A stretch of DNA of 64,000 nt from Arion vulgaris (Eukaryota; Mollusca; Gastropoda; Stylommatophora; Arionidae). The notes below the pieces were generated by a model, which searched no databases, was not told the origin of the DNA, and worked only from the letters and a program-made list of their open reading frames with translations. The translations under genes were made by a program, and so were the position numbers. How positions within the stretch are numbered: position 1 is the stretch's first letter; the number at the start of each line of letters is the position of its first letter. This document shows positions 31,430-43,299 of the stretch, piece by piece. The stretch lies in contig CM036762.1 of the NCBI GenBank assembly GCA_020796225.1, forward strand, positions 13,690,414 to 13,754,413. Direction: 5' to 3'.

Positions 31430-31625
31430 TCAGCTGAGCCTATGAGCGATTGTATGTTGTGCCAGTGATGCGCCTACACATCCGATTTCTGCGATGATTT
31501 TTATTTACTAGGTAGCTTCCTATGTTCTACATCAGCCGCCTCTTGCGACATGCCTTGTAGGTCACAGTGGTACTATTCTTTGCTTCCTTGCGGGCCCCGG
31601 CACCACACGGTCGGGACACATTCAA
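31430..31625 (-). repeat. LINE 5'-head module, diverged copy
   Basis: On the minus strand it shows GCCCGCAAGGAAGCAAAGAATA, ACCACTGTGACCTACAAGGCAT, GTCGCAAGAGGCGGCTGA and GGAAGCTACCTAGTAAATAAA. The same arrangement, more diverged, lies at 47530-47650. The central words match the 5' end of the LINE at 51123-54253 and the 251-bp SINE. Confidence 0.6.
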
Positions 31626-32011
31626 AATGCATTGTATACTGAAATAAGACATACACTGGCTTTGCGTCATCTTAACAAATACAGAGAGCCAGTACATCGG
31701 CCCAGAAGGGTTAAGGGGTTATCAAGTCTAAACCCAATACTGTCTGAACTAGGCAACTAGCACAAGGTCGTCTTGTCTATTATATCGCACGAAATGTGCT
31801 GCAGTAGAGCAACATGACATACCAGATGTTTAACACCAAAAACAATAATGACTAAACCAATCAGACGAAAGTCCGCACTATAAATAGATTTTAAGCAGAT
31901 TAGAACATCGTTCTACGTCTTCATGACGCAATCAACTCTCTAACGACATGTATATAAAAGTCAAGTAGGGAAAGTTAGTCTTCCGTACACGTTGACAGGC
32001 GGGCTGAAAAT
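31626..32011. other. Unassigned, with CCAAT- and TATA-like words
   Basis: ACCAATCAG near 31856 is followed by CTATAAATAG near 31878 and by a second TATATAAAAG at 31951-31960. These could be pol II core promoters of an unknown transcript, but no coding frame starts downstream. Tentative only. Confidence 0.3.
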
Positions 32012-32130
32012 ATAAATCGTAGCATATCCTTTACAGAACCTCGCCATCAACCACAGTAAACGAATCGTCGATTTTCTAGACATCACTTATGCGTTCAGTA
32101 ATTTGCCATTTTTTTCGGGAACGGTAAGGT
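32012..32130 (+). repeat. Dispersed ~115-bp repeat, copy A
   Basis: TATAAATCGTAGCATATC, CAACCACAGTAAACGA, GTCGATTTTCT and CGTTCAGTAATTTGCCATT recur in the same order at 44841-44955. The identity of the family is unknown. Confidence 0.6.
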
Positions 32131-32482
32131 CTATTGTTACTGTTTGTTAATAATCCACGGCAACGAATTTGCTTCCAAACTCTCCCGTCGCGGAGTTTGA
32201 ACCAGGTACGCTTGGGTTGTGACCGAGCTGACTACCACTTATGCTACAGCTGAACTAAATCACTGACACAATGAAACAACAATTGATAAGAAACGCACGT
32301 CTAACAGTTTACGTATGCTGTTACCCTTCTTCTTCTTTCTATCTCTTGGTCATGGTATACCAGTAGATTCCAGAGTCTTTCAATATTATTCTTCTATATC
32401 GTCTGTAACCTTCTACTAAAGATTCCAAATGTTATCCTAAATGTCGTCGAGTTGCCCTATACTTCTTCTTCTATCCTACTCA

Positions 32483-32705
32483 ATTTCTGGTTCGTGTTTC
32501 TATCTGCCCGCATGTCCAGCGTTTCGTAGCGCGTTGGACGACGGTGACAATCTCCTGTGAGTGCGGTTCAATTCCGCAGGCTGACAGAAAAGCCACAGGT
32601 ATTCGAGATTTACGGTATTCGTGGCACCGAACCAAAGGGTTACGATGTCCATGGCACCGAGCCGATGGGATGAAAGCTCGGCTTCTGGATCGAAAAAAAG
32701 CCGAA
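32483..32705 (+). mobile_element. tRNA-derived SINE, copy B
   Basis: A perfect 15-bp TSD CTTCTATCCTACTCA lies at 32468-32482 and 32706-32720. Box A-like TAGCGCGTTGG is at 32527-32537 and box B GGTTCAATTCC at 32565-32575. The body has CACCGAACCAAAGG and CACCGAGCCGATGG, and the tail is ATCGAAAAAAAGCCGAA. This is the best-preserved copy for defining the sense strand. Confidence 0.92.
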
Positions 32706-35189
32706 CTTCTATCCTACTCATTCGTCTAACTAATATAATACTTAGTCCAATCATTCATCCGCACACATATTCTTCCAACTAAATACCGAATGATATATCT
32801 TATACGAGGATTAATTAGTTTATTTGCATAAATAAAAACGACAAAATAATAAACGTATAATTTATCATACAACATCTAATAGACAATAGACAATTTATCA
32901 TACAACATCTAATAGACAATAGACAATTTATCATACAACATCTAATAGACAATAGATAATTTATCATACAACATCTAATAGACAATAGATAATTTATCAT
33001 ACAACATCTAATAGACAATAGATAATTTATCATACAACATCTAATAGACAATAGACAACTTATCATACAACATCTAACAGACAATAGACAATTTATCATA
33101 CAACATCTAACAGACAATAGATAATTTATCATACAACATCTAATAGACAATAGACAATTTATCATACAACATCTAATAGACAATAGACAATTTATCATAC
33201 AACATCTAACAGACAATAGACAATTTATCATACAACATCTAATAGACAATAGACAATTTATCATACAAAATCTAACAGACAATAGATAATTTATCATACA
33301 ACATCTAATAGACAATAGATAATTTATCATACAACATCTAATAGACAATAGATAATTTATCATACAACATCTAATAGACAATAGACAACTTATCATACAA
33401 CATCTAATAGACAATAGACAATTTATCATACAACATCTAATAGACAAGACAAATTTATCATACAACATCTAATAGACAATAGACAATTTATCATACAACA
33501 TCTAATAGACAATAGATAATTTATCATACAACATCTAATAGACAATAGACAATTTATCATACAACATCTAACAGACAATAGATAATTTATCATACAACAT
33601 CTAACAGACAATAGATAATTTATCATACAACATCTAATAGACAATAGACAATTTATCATACAACATCTAATAGACAATAGACAATTTATCATACAACATC
33701 TAATAGACAATAGACAATTTATCATACAACATCTAACAGACAATAGACAATTTATCATACAACATCTAATAGACAATAGACAATTTATCATACAACATCT
33801 AACAGACAATAGACAATTTATCATACAACATCTAACAGACAATAGACAATTTATCATACAACATCTAATAGACAATAGACAATTTATCATACAACATCTA
33901 ATAGACAATAGACAATTTATCATACAACATCTAATAGACAATAGACAATTTATCATACAAAATCTAACAGACAATAGATAATTTATCATACAACATCTAA
34001 TAGACAATAGATAATTTATCATACAACATCTAATAGACAATAGATAATTTATCATACAACATCTAATAGACAATAGACAACTTATCATACAACATCTAAT
34101 AGACAATAGATAATTTATCATACAACATCTAATAGACAATGGGACAACTTATCATACAACATCTAATAGACAATAGACAATTTATCATACAACATCTAAC
34201 AGACAATAGACAATTTATCATACAACATCTAATAGACAATAGACAATTTATCATACAACATCTAACAGACAATAGACAATTTATCATACAACATCTAACA
34301 GACAATAGACAATTTATCATACAACATCTAATAGACAATAGACAATTTATCATACAACATCTAATAGACAATAGACAATTTATCATACAACATCTAATAG
34401 ACAATAGACAATTTATCATACAACATCTAATAGACAATAGATAATTTATCATACAACATCTAATAGACAATAGACAATTTATCATACAACATCTAATAGA
34501 CAATAGACAATTTATCATACAACATCTAATAGACAATAGACAATTTATCATACAACATCTAACAGACAATAGACAATTTATCATACAACATCAATAGACA
34601 ACAGATAATTTATCATACAACATCTAATAGACAATAGATAATTTATCATACAACATCTAATAGACAATAGATAATTTATCATACAAAATCTAATAGACAA
34701 TAGACAACTTATCATACAACATCTAATAGACAATAGACAATTTATCATACAACATCTAATAGACAATAGACAATTTATCATACAACATCTAATAGACAAT
34801 AGACAATTTATCATACAACATCTAATAGACAATAGATAATTTATCATACAACATCTAACAGACAATAGATAATTTATCATACAAAATCTAATAGACAATA
34901 GATAATTTATCATACAACATCTAATAGACAATAGATAATTTATCATACAACATCTAATAGACAATAGATAATTTATCATACAACATCTAACAGACAATAG
35001 ACAATTTATCATACAACATCTAATAGACAATAGATAATTTATCATACAACATCTAATAGACAATAGACAATTTATCATACAACATCTAATAGACAATAGA
35101 CAACTTATCATACAACATCTAATAGACAATAGACAATTTATCATACAACATCTAATAGACAATAGACAATTTATCATACAACATCTAAT

Positions 35190-37925
35190 CAGTGCCGGAT
35201 TAGGCCAGCGCGGGGCCTGTAGCAAATTTTAGCGCTAGGCCCTAGGTTTTGTATGATAGTAAATAATAAAACACAATTTTTATAAACAAACTTGTCTCGA
35301 TTTAATGTGAGCAAATTTAGAGATAATACTAGACAAATCAATTTCTCTAAGTAAATTATATTCAATGTCATTAAGGTGAGGTTATTTGGACGATCTTGTC
35401 CCATCATGTTTCTTAAATCACTTTTTATACGCTTTAATGTTGAAAAAGAACGTTCTCCGCTGCAGTCAGTAATCATTAAAGACAAGTAAATTCGTAAGAC
35501 TATTTCTACATTGGGAAACACGACTCTAATGAATTTTCCATTATAAGTTTAAAATTGCAGTTCAAAGTATCATGCTTTTCGTTGCTAATGTAAAGCTTAC
35601 ATTAGTTTTAAGAAGTTCAGCGAACTGTACAAGTTCGTCGCCTAGGCTTTCTTCCAAATCCTCTTGGTAGAGCTGACAATATTTGGAGTTCTTTTCAAGA
35701 TCTCTTCTGCTGTAAGAGATTTTAACTGTCGAAGTATTCCAAATACACCAGTCACTCTATGGTACGCGTCCATGCGTTTAGCTAAGGCAGAGAGTACATT
35801 ATCAATTATGACAATAAACGTCATAATTATGTAAAAGTCATCTTTTAAATCTTTGCTTGGGTGTTTGATTTCCTACAACTTCATCGAGCGTAGTAGAGCC
35901 GCTGAAATTGTCTTACTTAGTATATCGCTTGCGTCGTCTTGAAGTTTGTTGCTGATATTCTTGAGTCCGTCAGGATTTTGCTTTGGCCTCAATATCTGAA
36001 AATGTAGGCCGCTTGCTTGAACATGCCGTGTAACAATTCATAAAGGGCATATCCCGTGTTAGGTCTTGACCAGTTGACTGTAATGAAGCGCTAGACGCGT
36101 GCAAGCGTTATAGACTTCCGTTCCATAAAATTATCATTATTCCCGTTTCCAACTCATCTCCAAAACTAGTGCATACGCCTTATTACGACACTCTACCTTT
36201 TGATCCATGTTATTTGAGATGTCGTCCAAAACTTGTTTGATAGTGGTAAAACCACATTAAAGTGCCTTTGTCGCATCAGCTCGGGCAGACCACCTGGTGT
36301 CCGACAGTCTCTTCAAAGTCTAGAGTTTTGAACCTGTATCTTCCAGTGCTTTTGTAAGAATGCCCCATCGATATGTAGAAACGGAAAAATGTATAGCTTT
36401 CAACAAAATCGAAAAATGTTATGCTTCTATACAACATTCTGCAGCACACTTAGCAACCAAATTCAGTGAATGTGCAAATCAGGGAATGTATTTTGTATAC
36501 TTATTTATCTCCTTAATGCGTGCTTGTAAGCCGTGGTATTTTCCACTCATGTTGCTGGCATTGTCATAGCTTTGACCACGACAGTCTTTGGTACCATTTT
36601 GCTTTAAAAATCAAGTAAACTTTGGGCGAGTTATTCAGCAGTATGACCCCATTCCAAGAACTTCACAAACCTTTCCACTGGTTCAGATGGTAACACATAG
36701 CGCACTATTAGAGTTAGTTGGTCCACATGAGAAATGTCTGGAGTAGACAGTGATACTGAATAATACTTGCATTTCTTAATTTTGAAATAATATGATCCAG
36801 TAAGCTTGATAAGTTAGATGGATAAATTCTTCGCATGTTGTTTTTGATAAGTATGATGTATGTCCTTTCCTTTATTTGCATAAGTATTTATATGCTGAGC
36901 CAGAAAATGTCAAATTTGGCTACTAATTCAACAAACCTAATTAATTTCATAATGAGGTGAACTAATAGTTTCATCACTACCTGAAATGAAAGACTCTCGT
37001 TCTGCTAAAATTTTGATAACTGGAGTAATTAGCTCTAAAACTGTCCGCCAATATTTTTGTTCGGTCTCAATTTGGCTTTAAGTTGAGAATCGATATAGGC
37101 ACTTTAGTTTTGCAAACTAACAGCGAAATTATCGCTTGTATGGGAGGTGCTTTCTTCATGTCTTTTTCACATGATTTGCGTTTTTCCAGTCTTCAAATCC
37201 TTCTTTCGTAAATCGACGAACAGCTTGAATCAGTAACTTTGCAACAAACAGAAAAGTTGTCCTTTAGTTTCCGAATAACACAACCAATCTCTCACATGAG
37301 TTTCGTTTGTTGTAGTATTGAAAAACAACTTTCGACAAAATAGTGGATTGTTTTCTTTATCGTATGTTGTTGTTTTTATTTCGAAGACAAGAAATAACTG
37401 TTCATATGTTGCACTGCTACTTCTTTCGCAATCTAATAATCTCGATTGAATTGCTTGGCCATTCACCAATATCGTTAGAGTACATTTACTTTCGTTGTTT
37501 TTGGTGGTTTTTTTGATTTAGAAGATGTCCTACTTTGGGAAGCATGTGTGTGCTTTCGCCTCTCTTTGACTTGAAGATGATATGTCTAAATTGGGAGGAT
37601 CTTACTTTTCGACTTCAGTTTATCTTGTGGAAAATGTGGCTAAATCGTAGAAGAGTTACTGATCTTAATGGTAATTGGTACGATGATGCTTCTAGCACTG
37701 CCTTCATCTACTACAGAGTGAGACGAGACTTCTGTATTTTATGTTTCAATCTCTTTGGATTCATCACCATCACACAAGACACTACAAAATTCAGACAGCT
37801 TACGTGTTTTGATATAACATCTTGGTTATTTTTTTCCTTTTCATCTCTGTCACATAGGCGCGGGTCCCCAGAAGCGCGGGGCCCGTAGCATTTGCTACTT
37901 CTGCTACTACGCTAATCCGGCGCTG
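35190..37925 (-). mobile_element. hAT transposon copy 2 (ZMYM1-like), inserted in the minisatellite
   Basis: It begins CAGTGCCGGATTAGGCC and ends ACGCTAATCCGGCGCTG. A perfect 8-bp TSD CATCTAAT lies at 35182-35189 and 37926-37933 and is part of the minisatellite unit. This is the longest of the three copies (2736 bp) and probably close to full length. Confidence 0.96.
35195..37700 (-). pseudogene. hAT (ZMYM1-like) transposase, degenerate
   Basis: Minus-strand pieces appear in order. 37469-37230 is an N-terminal zinc-finger-like region (NNPLFCRKLFFN, RDWLCYSETK). About 36600-36250 is the hAT catalytic-region signature (QSYDNASNMSGKYHGLQA, then IPCFAHSLNLVAKCAA in shifted frames) and the SDTRWSARADA block. 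35824-35642 is FIVIIDNVLSALAKRMDAYH. 35521-35250 is the dimerisation region SGERSFSTLKRIKSDLRNMM. Numerous stops and frameshifts inactivate it. Motif order is the usual order for the family. Confidence 0.85.
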
Positions 37926-38877
37926 CATCTAATAGACAATTTATCATACAACATCTAATAGACAATAGACAATTTATCATACAACATCTAATAGACAATA
38001 GACAATTTATCATACAACATCTAATAGACAATAGATAATTTATCATACAACATCTAATAGACAATAGATAATTTATCATACAACATCTAAAAGACAATAG
38101 ACAATTTATCATACAACATCTAATAGACAATAGACAATTTATCATACAACATCTAATAGACAATAGATAATTTATCATACAACATCTAATAGACAATAGA
38201 CAATTTATCATACAACATCTAATAGACAATAGACAATTTATCATACAACATCTAACAGACAATAGACAATTTATCATACAACATCTAACAGACAATAGAT
38301 AATTTATCATACAACATCTAACAGACAATAGATAATTTATCATACAACATCTAATAGACAATAGACAATTTATCATACAACATCTAATAGACAATAGACA
38401 ATTTATCATACAACATCTAATAGACAATTTATCATACAACATCTAATAGACAATAGATAATTTATCATACAAAATCTAATAGACAATAGACAATTTATCA
38501 TACAACATCTAATAGACAATAGACAACTTATCATACAACATCTAATAGACAATAGACAATTTATCATACAACATCTAACAGACAATAGACAATTTATCAT
38601 ACAACATCTAACAGACAATAGATAATTTATCATACAACATCTAACAGACAATAGATAATTTATCATACAACATCTAATAGACAATAGATAATTTATCATA
38701 CAACATCTAATAGACAATAGATAATTTATCATACAAAATCTAATAGACAATAGATAATTTATCATACAACATCTAATAGACAATAGATAATTTATCATAC
38801 AAAATCTAATAGACAATAGACAATTTATCATACAACATCTAATAGACAATAGACAATTTATCATACAACATCTAAAG

Positions 38878-39264
38878 CATGGGTTCCCAAAATGGGGGTA
38901 TCCCCTCTCAAGTGGGCGCTGGGCCTTCCAGGTGGAAGCGATAGGGGTTCAGAAGCATTCGGGGATTGTTGTTTCTTTCGTGATTTTGCGATTGAATAAT
39001 AATACAAAATTGAATTCTGCTTTTTAATTCATCTTATGCAAATCTTACACGATCACATTTTTCATCAATTTTCAATTTCATGTATATAATCATTTGAAAA
39101 TTGACCATGTATGACAAGAAATATATATCAATTTTCTATGTCAAGTGAAAATGAGCATGTTATATATATATATATATGGGGGCTTGGCAACTGTTATAAT
39201 GGGGATGGGGGCGTTACTAAGTTTATGTCGTGCAATATGGGCCGAACAAGTTTGGGAATCTATG
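38878..39264. mobile_element. 387-bp hAT-type MITE at the minisatellite edge
   Basis: A perfect 8-bp TSD ATCTAAAG lies at 38870-38877 and 39265-39272. Ends are CATGGGTTCCCAAA and, on the other strand, CATAGATTCCCAAAC, so they form short imperfect TIRs. There is no coding sequence; a TATATA microsatellite lies at 39160-39176. It uses a different TIR from the ZMYM1-like copies. Confidence 0.88.
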
Positions 39265-39272
39265 ATCTAAAG

Positions 39273-39828
39273 TAATACATACCATACATTTACATACAAC
39301 GGAACCATAACACACTGTTCTAGCATTACTCTTTAAAGATGTTTTTGGCGAGTTGGCAATTTATAGCGAACACTATATCTACACGGACGTCCTTGGTTTC
39401 TCTCTGTCGATAATCTACATGAGTGTCTCTTGTACTCTATGTCTAGTCGCAAGACGACTGTCTCGTATCTTCTATGGGAAAGTCTCTTAGCTTTATGGCT
39501 ACCACTGAATGTTCTAAGTCACAACATGGCGGATTCTACTTTATGGCTACTGCTGAATGTTTCAAGTCACAACATGAATGATTTCTCCTAAGTCATATTT
39601 TCTGACTCCGGTATATTTATCTCTGAATCTAACTGTCCTGCTACTGCTGTGAATTCTCAATCCTAACTGTCAGGGTTGTTCTCCAAAGTCTGTCTGTCCT
39701 CTCTGACGCCTAACTGTCTTACTCTAAGCTCTACTTTTTTCTTCCAGTCTATGGGGCTACTCTACTAGCTCTGACTGTCAATATTAATTCTTTCCTACTC
39801 TCTGACTGTCTAACTGTTGTTACTGTCA
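39273..39828. other. No recognised gene
   Basis: C/T-rich sequence with CTGACTGTC-type words repeated, and a partly repeated segment (CTTTATGGCTACCACTGAATG at 39490, CTTTATGGCTACTGCTGAATG at 39540). I see no coding frame. Confidence 0.4.
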
Positions 39829-40137
39829 TAGCCTCCCCAGGTGGCAGCTGAGAATCAGACAGTTAAGCTTAGTGTGTATGTAATTAGATATTTAATCAGA
39901 GACTATGTGTTGCACTCTCAAAGCGAAGTGCAACAATAACAACGAGACATTTTTGACGTAATAAAAGTAAAAATACGTAGTTAGTTAGGAGACGATACAG
40001 ACATATTGCAAGAAGGTGGACGACGTGTTTTGTGTGTTGTCCCCCGTGTACCATCATGTAATGAAGCTAATAAATTGAATCGTGACAAGCGTCTTTACTT
40101 GTAGTAGTGTTTTGCATAACCTAACATCAGTCACAAC
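39829..40137 (+). repeat. LTR-like dispersed repeat, copy B
   Basis: It begins about TGTCATAGCCTCCCCAGG and shares GGTGGCAGCTGAG, CAGACAGTTAAGC, TTAGTGTGTA and GAGACATT with the complement of 16790-17005. AATAAA at 40069-40074 and a CA end are consistent with an LTR, but no internal region is recognised. Confidence 0.45.
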
Positions 40138-40257
40138 AATAAATATCATAACTGCAAAAATAACAACGCAACCAAAGAAGGAGGAACTATATTCCCCACA
40201 AACATGAAGGAATACCAATACAAGCCCACAGTAACCGGAAAGTGAAGCACCTACAAC

Positions 40258-40302
40258 ATTACTACTTCTCTCTCTTTCTCTCTTTCTCTCTCTCTCTGAC
40301 TG
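40258..40302. repeat. CT-rich microsatellite
   Basis: TCTCTCTCTTTCTCTC-type tract. A similar tract lies at 40583-40612. Confidence 0.85.
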
Positions 40303-40489
40303 TCGAATATTTGTGGTAGTCTGTTTTGTCGAGATACTGACGTGTTGCTATCGTGTTGTTCTAAATGCAAGTAAATGAGAAACTACAATCACAATGTAAA
40401 GTCAGAACAATTTAATACTGTGTTTTTATTTATAGTAACCAACCGCTAGACACAGAATTAGATCTTCTCTACAGTATAAGCAGTAGCGC

Positions 40490-41835
40490 TTGTGGTCATT
40501 TTTTGGTGGGGCCTGCAAATATTTCGACAAATTTGGGTTTTTGGAGTATTTACTATTTCTTGTCTATTCTGGGAAGTTATTACCTCTTTCTCTCTCTCTC
40601 TCTCTCTCTTTTTTCTTATCGTGCGAGCGATCACCGCTTAGATCTGATGTACCAGATTTCCCTACAATTCTGCTTTCATGTGGAAATCTGATTCATGCAG
40701 CCTTAGCATGGGTGTATTTTGTCACATCTTTAGCGCCATTTGTAGCTCTGGTGCTTATCCTTCGGCTATGTGCCCGGTTTTGCTCAGCGTTTACTGGTTC
40801 GCTCTCCGTCGCCTCGGGCTGTCTCCAGCAGACCGGGAAAGGCAGCAGGTTGATATTTTCTTTTAGGGTGGCTATCCTTTAACAACCTTCACTCCCGGGT
40901 TGTTGAGCGTCATCTGCCCAGTTTACCAGTCTATTTTTTTGGACAGCTTAGTTTGATTGCTGTCCAGTTTTGTGTACAGGGTTTTCCCACTAGACTTTGA
41001 TTGTCCCAATCAACTACAAGGCACTAGTAATTATCTGCGAGGAAACGTGGTTAGCTGCTCTCTGGATGGAGACTCCATCTTCGAGGTTGCCACCTCGCGT
41101 TTCTTGTGCCCATTCGCCAATTTCTGCTTGTGCCTCGTCCACCGACTGGGCCCGTCACTTGTGCTCACATTGTTCTACTGGACAGTACGTTACCCATTTC
41201 TATCTCAATGTGCACAGTGCACAGTTTATAACCATTCGGTAGGACATTTTGCACTGGATTCAAGCCTCTGCAGGGCTTTCCAGTTTCTCTACACAATTGG
41301 GACGTCCGCTCACCCCTCGTCGCTCTATCATCAGCACCGTGCATGTTTGTCCACACCGGTGGACTCCATGTGTATCGTCCGTATGCGTGTTCGTTTTAAT
41401 TTGGTGCCTGCTCACCGTGTTTATCATGTTTTTCACCGTGCTCACAATTACTATGTCTGAGACTGTCATTACACGCAACTCAATTCAAACTCCCACCTCG
41501 TGGCTCGAGTTTAGCCCATATGGGCCCAGTCTCTTCTCTGGTGCACCCCTTTATCCCTTTGTTTATTTGTTCAGCTTTCCCATCGGCCGGGAGAGATGTG
41601 CATTAATAGTCACTCTGGGATTCTGCTAGTCTGTGTTGCGAGCGGATCTCATCCAATGTAACTCGTTGCATCACTACTTATACCAGGTAGCTCTCCTCGA
41701 TCCCTACGCTTGCCAGACAGGAACCGTTGTCTGTTTCAGGGTCACCCGTGGAGGTAGGGTGGATCTTGTAGTACCAGCTCACTAATCCTGTCGCGACGTT
41801 GACCATATGCGCTTAGACCTCATTACCTTTTTAGG
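40490..41835 (-). mobile_element. Diverged relative of the 1.31-kb retroposon
   Basis: The right end (41690-41835) matches the head of the 1.31-kb element in order: CGATCCCTACGCTTGCCAGA, GTCTGTTTCAGGGTCACC, GTGGAGGT-AGGGT, AGCTCACTAATCCTG, GACCTCATTACC. The remainder has similar base composition and no recognised coding motif, but alignment is not clear by eye, so the left border is a guess. Frames of 126-167 codons here look fortuitous. Confidence 0.45.
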
Positions 41836-41859
41836 AAAACAAACGCTTTTGTTCTGCAA

Positions 41860-41965
41860 CAGCTTGATATTAAAGAGAGTTGGCTATTAAATAATATAAA
41901 ATCAAGGACAATTAAATATTTCGGACATATCAAACGACAGGAGAGCTAGAGAATTTTTTTTCACT
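41860..41965 (+). mobile_element. Short RTE-type LINE C-terminal fragment
   Basis: LDIKESWLLNNIKSRTIKYF and GHIKRQE are readable, the same region as LNVKENWLINNIQYRKITYF at 23512-23571. Only about 100 bp are preserved. Confidence 0.6.
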
Positions 41966-42094
41966 TGTCTGCAATGAAAATTGAAAATGCAGCACCCACA
42001 TGGCAAAACCTGAACTTCAGATCAAGGCATCTTAAACATATTGCAGTATGTCTCCGTATGTAGTCGTCCATATGTTAGTGGTTTTTTTTAATTC

Positions 42095-42210
42095 GTCACT
42101 CCTGTTGTTCGTTTTCTTGATAAAGGCCTTGTTAATAGAAACGTTGCTGTATATTGTCATTGTTTTTGTAATTTGTAAAACTACAGTACTTTGTGATTAC
42201 ATGTTTCACC
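42095..42210 (+). mobile_element. Penelope-like element 3' end, copy C
   Basis: CTTGATAAAGGCCTTGTTAA, GAAACGTTGCTG, ATTGTCATTG and AAAACTACAGTACTTTG match the tail of the PLE at 11640-12837 closely. No coding region precedes it. Confidence 0.75.
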
Positions 42211-42619
42211 ATTAAAAAAGAGTAAACTAGCTAAACTAGATGAAGTGACGTCAGTCGACAGGTCAGAGTTCACGGATAGCGGACATAAGGGAACCAAGCT
42301 CAAAGGTCACGAATGTCGTCGCATTTATTACTGTAGATAATATGCATTAATGCAAAGAACAATTCCATAAAACTAATCTTAATATAAGAAGGTTTGTTTT
42401 TTAGAACTATTATTTTCTATAATTTTATACTATTTTTATATCAAATTGGGGATTCAATCGATAATTAAACGGATCATTTGAGCTAGAGTCCTCGTTTATC
42501 TGGAAGTAGTTTGGCTCAGTAGAATGAATACATCTTCGGCGAATGAAAATGACATTGTTTTGGCAATTATCATTGCAATAGCGATCAAAGGTCAGAGGTA
42601 GCAATGTTACATCTTATAT
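42211..42619. other. No recognised feature
   Basis: A/T-rich sequence without supported features. Confidence 0.4.
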
Positions 42620-43125
42620 AGGAACTTGTAAACTAGCCCCAGAAATAGTGCACGACCCAAAGCTTGAAGTATTAGAGGCAAAATGATGAGCTTCAGTATA
42701 TGTAATGTTTTTTAATATGGATATATTATATAAATAACAGGATTGGTATATTATTCTGATATAATATTTATATTTTAGTGTTATATATTCAACTTTCAAA
42801 GCTAATCAATGTCAAGTTAAAAGTAATAATTATGAAAAATAATTTCTAAAATAATAAGTACACGTTAATTCTTTTGGGTTTGTAGGACCGTTCTTACTGG
42901 TCCTAATGACTAGTTGTATACTAATTAGGAGTAAAAGATTATGAATTTCAAATTTCAGACTGTGAATGATATTTTGTGTATATACCAACTTTCAAAGCTA
43001 ATCAGTATCTCGTTGAAAGTAATATTATGAATAAATAATGTTTTAAAATAATAAGTACAGGTTACTCAATATTTTTGGTGGGGCCGGGCCCACTGGCCCT
43101 TAATGACGAGCCGCCCCTGAGTATA
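42620..43125 (-). repeat. Tandem ends of a hAT-like non-autonomous element
   Basis: Two direct copies, about 200 bp apart, share CAACTTTCAAAGCTAATCA, AAATAATAAGTACA and an ACTGG-CCTTAATGAC-like end (about 42785-42915 and 42985-43125). The second terminates GACGAGCCGCCCCTG, the TIR also seen at 62166-62503. Confidence 0.55.
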
Positions 43126-43299
43126 AGGATACCAATCTTGTCGACCGTCAGTCTTTCTTGGTCAACAGAAATAATATGTTTTCCATTTCCTAGATCTTGT
43201 GTGTAATACAATCACACCCCGACAAAGTTGGTATTGTCGGACTGATTCTACTGTGCTCAGGTATGAGCGAGGTGACCCGTCTGTGATCACTATTGCGCT

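Larger units (their letters stand above)
32861..38877. repeat. 33-bp minisatellite, about 100 units in two blocks
   Basis: Unit: TTTATCATACAACATCTAAT followed by AGACAATAGACAA. Common variants are AGATAA for AGACAA, CTAACAGAC for CTAATAGAC, AAAATCT for AACATCT and ACTTATC for ATTTATC. Blocks are 32861-35189 (about 70 units) and 37926-38877 (about 29), separated only by a hAT insertion. Because 33 is a multiple of 3, one minus-strand frame stays open as an 11-residue repeat. Rare indels (near 33445, 34140 and 34591) break that frame, so it is not under coding constraint. Confidence 0.97.

Noticed and set aside
31870..31965. Pol II promoter of a host gene
   Set aside because: CCAAT- and TATA-like words occur in A/T-rich DNA, but no coding frame or splice-like structure follows.
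32815..35225. Long minus-strand reading frames of 11-residue repeats (LLSIRCCMIN type), also at 37912-38864
   Set aside because: They exist only because the minisatellite period is 33, a multiple of three. Frames break at array indels, there is no consistent start, and no non-repeat coding sequence is attached.
32861..38877. CRISPR-like array
   Set aside because: Units are contiguous with no unique spacers, variation is point-like, and the genome is eukaryotic.
40490..41629. Frames of 126-167 codons
   Set aside because: Hydrophobic, Cys-rich compositions from C/T-rich DNA, overlapping in multiple frames with no recognised motif.
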